This document shows, in pieces, positions 5,844-8,228 of a stretch of DNA of 8,228 nt. Below the pieces are notes generated by a model. It saw only the letters and a program-made list of their open reading frames with translations. It was not told the origin of the DNA and did not search any database. Numbering within the stretch: position 1 is the first letter of the stretch; every line of letters begins with the position of its first letter. Both the position numbers and the translations under genes were made by a program. Origin of the DNA: Nitrosomonas sp. (GTDB taxonomy: Bacteria > Pseudomonadota > Gammaproteobacteria > Burkholderiales > Nitrosomonadaceae); contig JAOULU010000064.1 in the NCBI GenBank assembly GCA_029881855.1, forward strand, positions 1 to 8,228, read 5' to 3'.

Positions 5844-6074
5844 ATGAGTACAAATGTAGAAAATAAGCCAAAACAAGTCACATGGTTTAATGGCTGTGGT
5901 GGGCGTGTAGGGATCGTTGTTGGTGAAACAGGTGAGTACGCATATATTGGTGTGGCATTACGCCATGATGAGGATGACGATGTAGATCATATTATGAAAT
6001 TTGGCGCTAAATTTCCGCTGGATGCCGCATTATTGCTGCCTGTTTCTAAAAAGTATACCAAGACTGAGTCTTGA
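5844..6074 (+). CDS. Small uncharacterised protein (76 residues) in the sulfite reductase operon
   Basis: I do not recognise this family. The protein is soluble, with no signal peptide or membrane segment. After a polar start comes VTWFNGCGGRVGIVVGE (12-28) with the only cysteine, Cys18, in an NGCGGR motif. Then follow a probable strand YAYIGVAL (32-39), the very acidic RHDEDDDVDH (40-49) with four Asp and one Glu within six residues, and a closing KFGAKFPLDAALLLPVSKKY (52-71). The short, Gly- and Val-rich strands suggest a small beta-barrel (SH3-like), but that is a guess. It is very likely real: a strong AAAGGA ribosome site lies seven bases before the ATG, codons run in frame through the whole space, and it fits neatly between the permease gene (61 bases upstream) and cysI (31 bases downstream). 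Its position suggests a role in sulfite reduction or sulfur transport, perhaps as an accessory or metal- or cofactor-binding protein. Confidence 0.75.
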   Translation: MSTNVENKPKQVTWFNGCGGRVGIVVGETGEYAYIGVALRHDEDDDVDHIMKFGAKFPLDAALLLPVSKKYTKTES

Positions 6075-6093
6075 GTATCCACCACAATTTAAC

Positions 6094-6097
6094 AGGA
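6094..6097 (+). promoter_or_regulatory. Ribosome binding site deciding the cysI start
   Basis: AGGA eight bases before the ATG at 6106. It supports that start over an in-frame TTG at 6001, which would overlap the upstream gene by 74 bases. Confidence 0.65.
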
Positions 6098-6105
6098 ATT
6101 TAAAG

Positions 6106-7848
6106 ATGTATCGCTACGATGAATATGACCAACAGATTGTTGATGAACGTGTTATACAATATCGCGACCAAGTTCGACGACGCTTAGCGGGTGAATTAAC
6201 AGAAGATGAATTTTTACCATTGCGTTTGCAAAATGGTTTGTATATGCAGGTTCATGGGTACATGCTACGTATTGCGGTGCCTTATGGCCTGATCTCTTCA
6301 AAGCAAATGCGTATGTTTGCGCATATTGCACGCAAATATGATCGTGGTTATGGTCATTTTACGACACGTCAGAATATTCAATTTAATTGGCTTCGACTGG
6401 AAGACACTCCAGCTATTTTAGCTGACCTGGCTTCTGTCGAGATGCATGCGATCCAAACATCTGGAAATTGTATTCGGAATATCACATCAGATGAGTATGC
6501 GGGTGTTGCGCAAGATGAAGTGGTTGATCCTCGTCCTTATGCTGAAATTTTGCGTCAGTGGAGCACCTTTCATCCGGAATTTGCTTTTTTACCGCGTAAA
6601 TTTAAGATCGCAATCAGTGGCGGAAAAGAAGATCGTGCGGCTATTACGGCGCATGATATTGGTCTTTCGGTGACCAAGAATGCGCAGGGTGAAATAGGTT
6701 TTCGTGTTTTGGTGGGTGGTGGATTAGGGCGCACACCTATCATTGGTAGTGAGATTTGTGATTTCGTGCCATGGCAACACATTGTGACTTATGTAGAATC
6801 AATTTTACGAATATACAATCAATATGGGCGTCGTGATAATAAATATAAAGCGCGCATCAAGATTTTAGTAAAAGCCTTGGGTATCGACGAATTCCGGCGT
6901 CAGGTTGAAGAAGATTGGGCGGCCTCGAAAGATGGGCCGGGTACATTAACGGCTGAAGAATTAGATCGTGTGGCTGGTTTTTTCACGGACCCTGATTATG
7001 AGTCGCTGACCGATCACAACTCAGATCTAAATGAATTCAAGGCCGATAATCGATCATTCTCTAACTGGATGCAGCGTAATGTAAAACCGCATCGGATACC
7101 TGGGTATGCTATTGTGGTTTTATCGTTGAAGAAGCTTGGCGTGGCGCCGGGTGATGCTACCGCAGAACAAATGGATAAGATTGCTGATTTAGCTGAACGT
7201 TATAGTTTTGGTGAGTTGCGTATTACGCATAAACAAAACCTGGTGTTAGCTGATGTTAAACAAGCGGACCTAATTAATCTGTGGAAAGAAGCCAGTGCGA
7301 GTGCATTAGCTACACCTAATATTGGCCTGTTGACTGATATGATTAGCTGTCCGGGTGCAGAGTTTTGTACTTTAGCCAATGCACGATCCATTCCATTGGC
7401 TGAATTGATTGCTGAGCGTTTTGATAATTTGGACTTCCAGCATGATATTGGTGATATTGAGCTTAATATCTCAGGGTGTATGAATGCTTGTGGGCAGAAC
7501 CATATTGGAAATATTGGCATCACCGGTGTAGAAAAAAAGAATCATGATGAATGGTACCAAGTGTCCATTGGTGGTGCGAAAGGTAATAATAGTTCGATTG
7601 GTAAAATTATTGGGCCATCATTTACTTTTAATCAGGTGCCAGAAGCCATAGATCGTTTGTTGCAGGTCTATTTACGTGAGCGTGTAGAAGCCGAAAGGTT
7701 TATTGATACCGTGCGCCGGATTGGTCATGAGCCGTTTAAAGAACATGTTTATGCAACAAGTTTTGGAACGGATCAGGAGGAAGCTGCTGATAAAAAAAGT
7801 GTGGTGCCTGCACAATATTCTGTTCCTTTTTATTCTCCAAGGTTCTGA
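6106..7848 (+). CDS. cysI: Assimilatory nitrite/sulfite reductase, siroheme-[4Fe-4S] hemoprotein (CysI type)
   Basis: This 580-residue cytoplasmic enzyme carries out the six-electron reduction of sulfite to sulfide (the family can also reduce nitrite to ammonia), feeding cysteine synthesis. It closely resembles the Pseudomonas-type CysI that begins MYxYDEYDQ. Two ferredoxin-like half-domains and two siroheme/Fe-S domains alternate. FTTRQNIQFNW (85-95), TSGNCIRN (118-125) and PRKFKIAISG (163-172) supply the basic residues that hold siroheme and substrate in this family. The cluster ligands are Cys415 and Cys421 (CPGAEFC) plus Cys458 and Cys462 (CMNAC), with the last also bridging to siroheme. 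A tail of about 30 residues after EHVYA (550) is somewhat longer than in the Pseudomonas protein as I recall it. No flavoprotein CysJ is in the window; the DUF934 gene two bases downstream is the usual neighbour of this form. CysB control is likely. Sulfite is favoured over nitrite because of the cysB and permease context. Confidence 0.95.
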   Translation: MYRYDEYDQQIVDERVIQYRDQVRRRLAGELTEDEFLPLRLQNGLYMQVHGYMLRIAVPYGLISSKQMRMFAHIARKYDRGYGHFTTRQNIQFNWLRLEDTPAILADLASVEMHAIQTSGNCIRNITSDEYAGVAQDEVVDPRPYAEILRQWSTFHPEFAFLPRKFKIAISGGKEDRAAITAHDIGLSVTKNAQGEIGFRVLVGGGLGRTPIIGSEICDFVPWQHIVTYVESILRIYNQYGRRDNKYKARIKILVKALGIDEFRRQVEEDWAASKDGPGTLTAEELDRVAGFFTDPDYESLTDHNSDLNEFKADNRSFSNWMQRNVKPHRIPGYAIVVLSLKKLGVAPGDATAEQMDKIADLAERYSFGELRITHKQNLVLADVKQADLINLWKEASASALATPNIGLLTDMISCPGAEFCTLANARSIPLAELIAERFDNLDFQHDIGDIELNISGCMNACGQNHIGNIGITGVEKKNHDEWYQVSIGGAKGNNSSIGKIIGPSFTFNQVPEAIDRLLQVYLRERVEAERFIDTVRRIGHEPFKEHVYATSFGTDQEEAADKKSVVPAQYSVPFYSPRF

Positions 7849-7850
7849 CA

Positions 7851-8228
7851 ATGAAGATTATCAAAAATAAAGTAATTGTTGACGATGATTGGCATGTTTT
7901 GCGCTTAAATGAACAAGAGGCTGCGGATAATATCACTGTTGCGTCAGGTAAAATAATTGTTCCGCTGAAGGTATGGCTGGCACAACGTGAAACATTGCAA
8001 CAGCGTAGTGATTTGGGTGTGTGGCTTTCCAGTGATGAGCGTCCGGAAGCATTAAAGAATGACTTGCAGAGATTTTCTGTTATTGCAGTTGATTTTCCGA
8101 AGTTTGCAGATGGTCGCGGTTATTCTGTCGCATATAATTTACGTGTTCATTTGGGTTATACCGGTGAATTGCGTGCCATTGGCGATGTATTGCGAGATCA
8201 GTTATTCTATATGCAGCGTGTAGGTTTT
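7851..8228 (+). CDS. DUF934 family protein, sulfite-reductase partner, 3' end cut by the window edge
   Basis: An ATG at 7851, two bases after the cysI stop, opens a frame that runs 126 codons to the right edge without a stop. The product matches DUF934, a family of roughly 160 residues usually annotated as an uncharacterised protein or putative oxidoreductase next to this type of cysI, often with cysH. The diagnostic core is present: VIAVDFPKFADGRGYSVAY (77-95), LRVHLGYTGELRAIGDVL (97-114) and RDQLFYMQRVGF (115-126). Probably 30-40 residues are missing. An AAGG at 7839-7842 is a plausible ribosome site, and the tight spacing suggests translational coupling with cysI. The strict association suggests it assists sulfite reductase, for example in electron delivery or assembly, but this is unproven. 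A cysH gene just downstream is expected from related genomes and cannot be seen here. Confidence 0.92.
   Translation, partial: MKIIKNKVIVDDDWHVLRLNEQEAADNITVASGKIIVPLKVWLAQRETLQQRSDLGVWLSSDERPEALKNDLQRFSVIAVDFPKFADGRGYSVAYNLRVHLGYTGELRAIGDVLRDQLFYMQRVGF

Noticed and set aside
6001..6105. Extension of cysI to a TTG at 6001
   Set aside because: It would overlap the small upstream gene by 74 bases, adds sequence unlike the family, and the conserved N-terminus MYRYDEYDQ starts at the ATG at 6106 with an AGGA site.
7200..7523. Minus-strand 107-residue frame inside cysI
   Set aside because: It lies entirely opposite the Fe-S region of cysI, and no ribosome site or family features are seen.
7736..7936. 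Minus-strand frame over the cysI-DUF934 junction
   Set aside because: It opposes two well-supported coding regions.
1..8228. Mobile element, phage, defence system, CRISPR or RNA gene
   Set aside because: All long frames are assigned to housekeeping, metal or sulfur genes or the one small unknown, and I see no transposase, integrase, direct-repeat array or tRNA-like fold.

Overview
The window reads as ordinary chromosome of a Gram-negative proteobacterium, moderately AT-rich by eye. CysB, TrmJ, YaaA, a DUF3293 protein and a siroheme nitrite/sulfite reductase followed by a DUF934 protein together point to Gammaproteobacteria or a Nitrosomonadales-like betaproteobacterium. I cannot fix the genus from the sequence alone. 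I see no transposase, phage gene, CRISPR array, tRNA or rRNA, and no stretch over 300 bases without a gene.

Left part (1-2054, + strand): the 3' end of a DUF411 metal-binding protein gene, cut by the window edge, is followed by a lipoprotein c-type cytochrome. This pair is common at the tail of copper-resistance clusters. Next come yaaA (peroxide stress/iron) and an NTF2/SnoaL-like gene whose start overlaps the yaaA stop by 4 bases. All four genes run the same way with gaps of at most 29 bases, so they may form one metal/oxidative-stress transcription unit.

Middle part (2055-4889, - strand): trmJ (tRNA 2'-O-methyltransferase at position 32), a DUF3293 gene with an apparent TTG start, a membrane-anchored monoheme cytochrome c ending in a histidine-rich tail, and cysB. 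The stop codons of the NTF2-like gene and trmJ abut with no spacer.

Right part (5003-8228, + strand), divergent from cysB: a TauE/SafE sulfite-exporter-type permease, a 76-residue unidentified protein, the siroheme sulfite reductase CysI, and a DUF934 gene cut by the right edge. This looks like a reductive sulfur-assimilation operon with its regulator in the classic LysR divergent layout. The 113-base gap between cysB and the permease gene holds a dyad that fits the LysR T-N11-A pattern. CysI would reduce sulfite to sulfide, the permease would remove excess sulfite (or move a related sulfur or organic anion), and CysB would tune the operon to sulfur supply.

No obviously new multi-gene system is visible. 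The points most worth a second look are the small unidentified protein between the permease and cysI, the histidine-tailed cytochrome beside cysB, the DUF411/cytochrome pair, and the dyads in the cysB-permease intergenic region.
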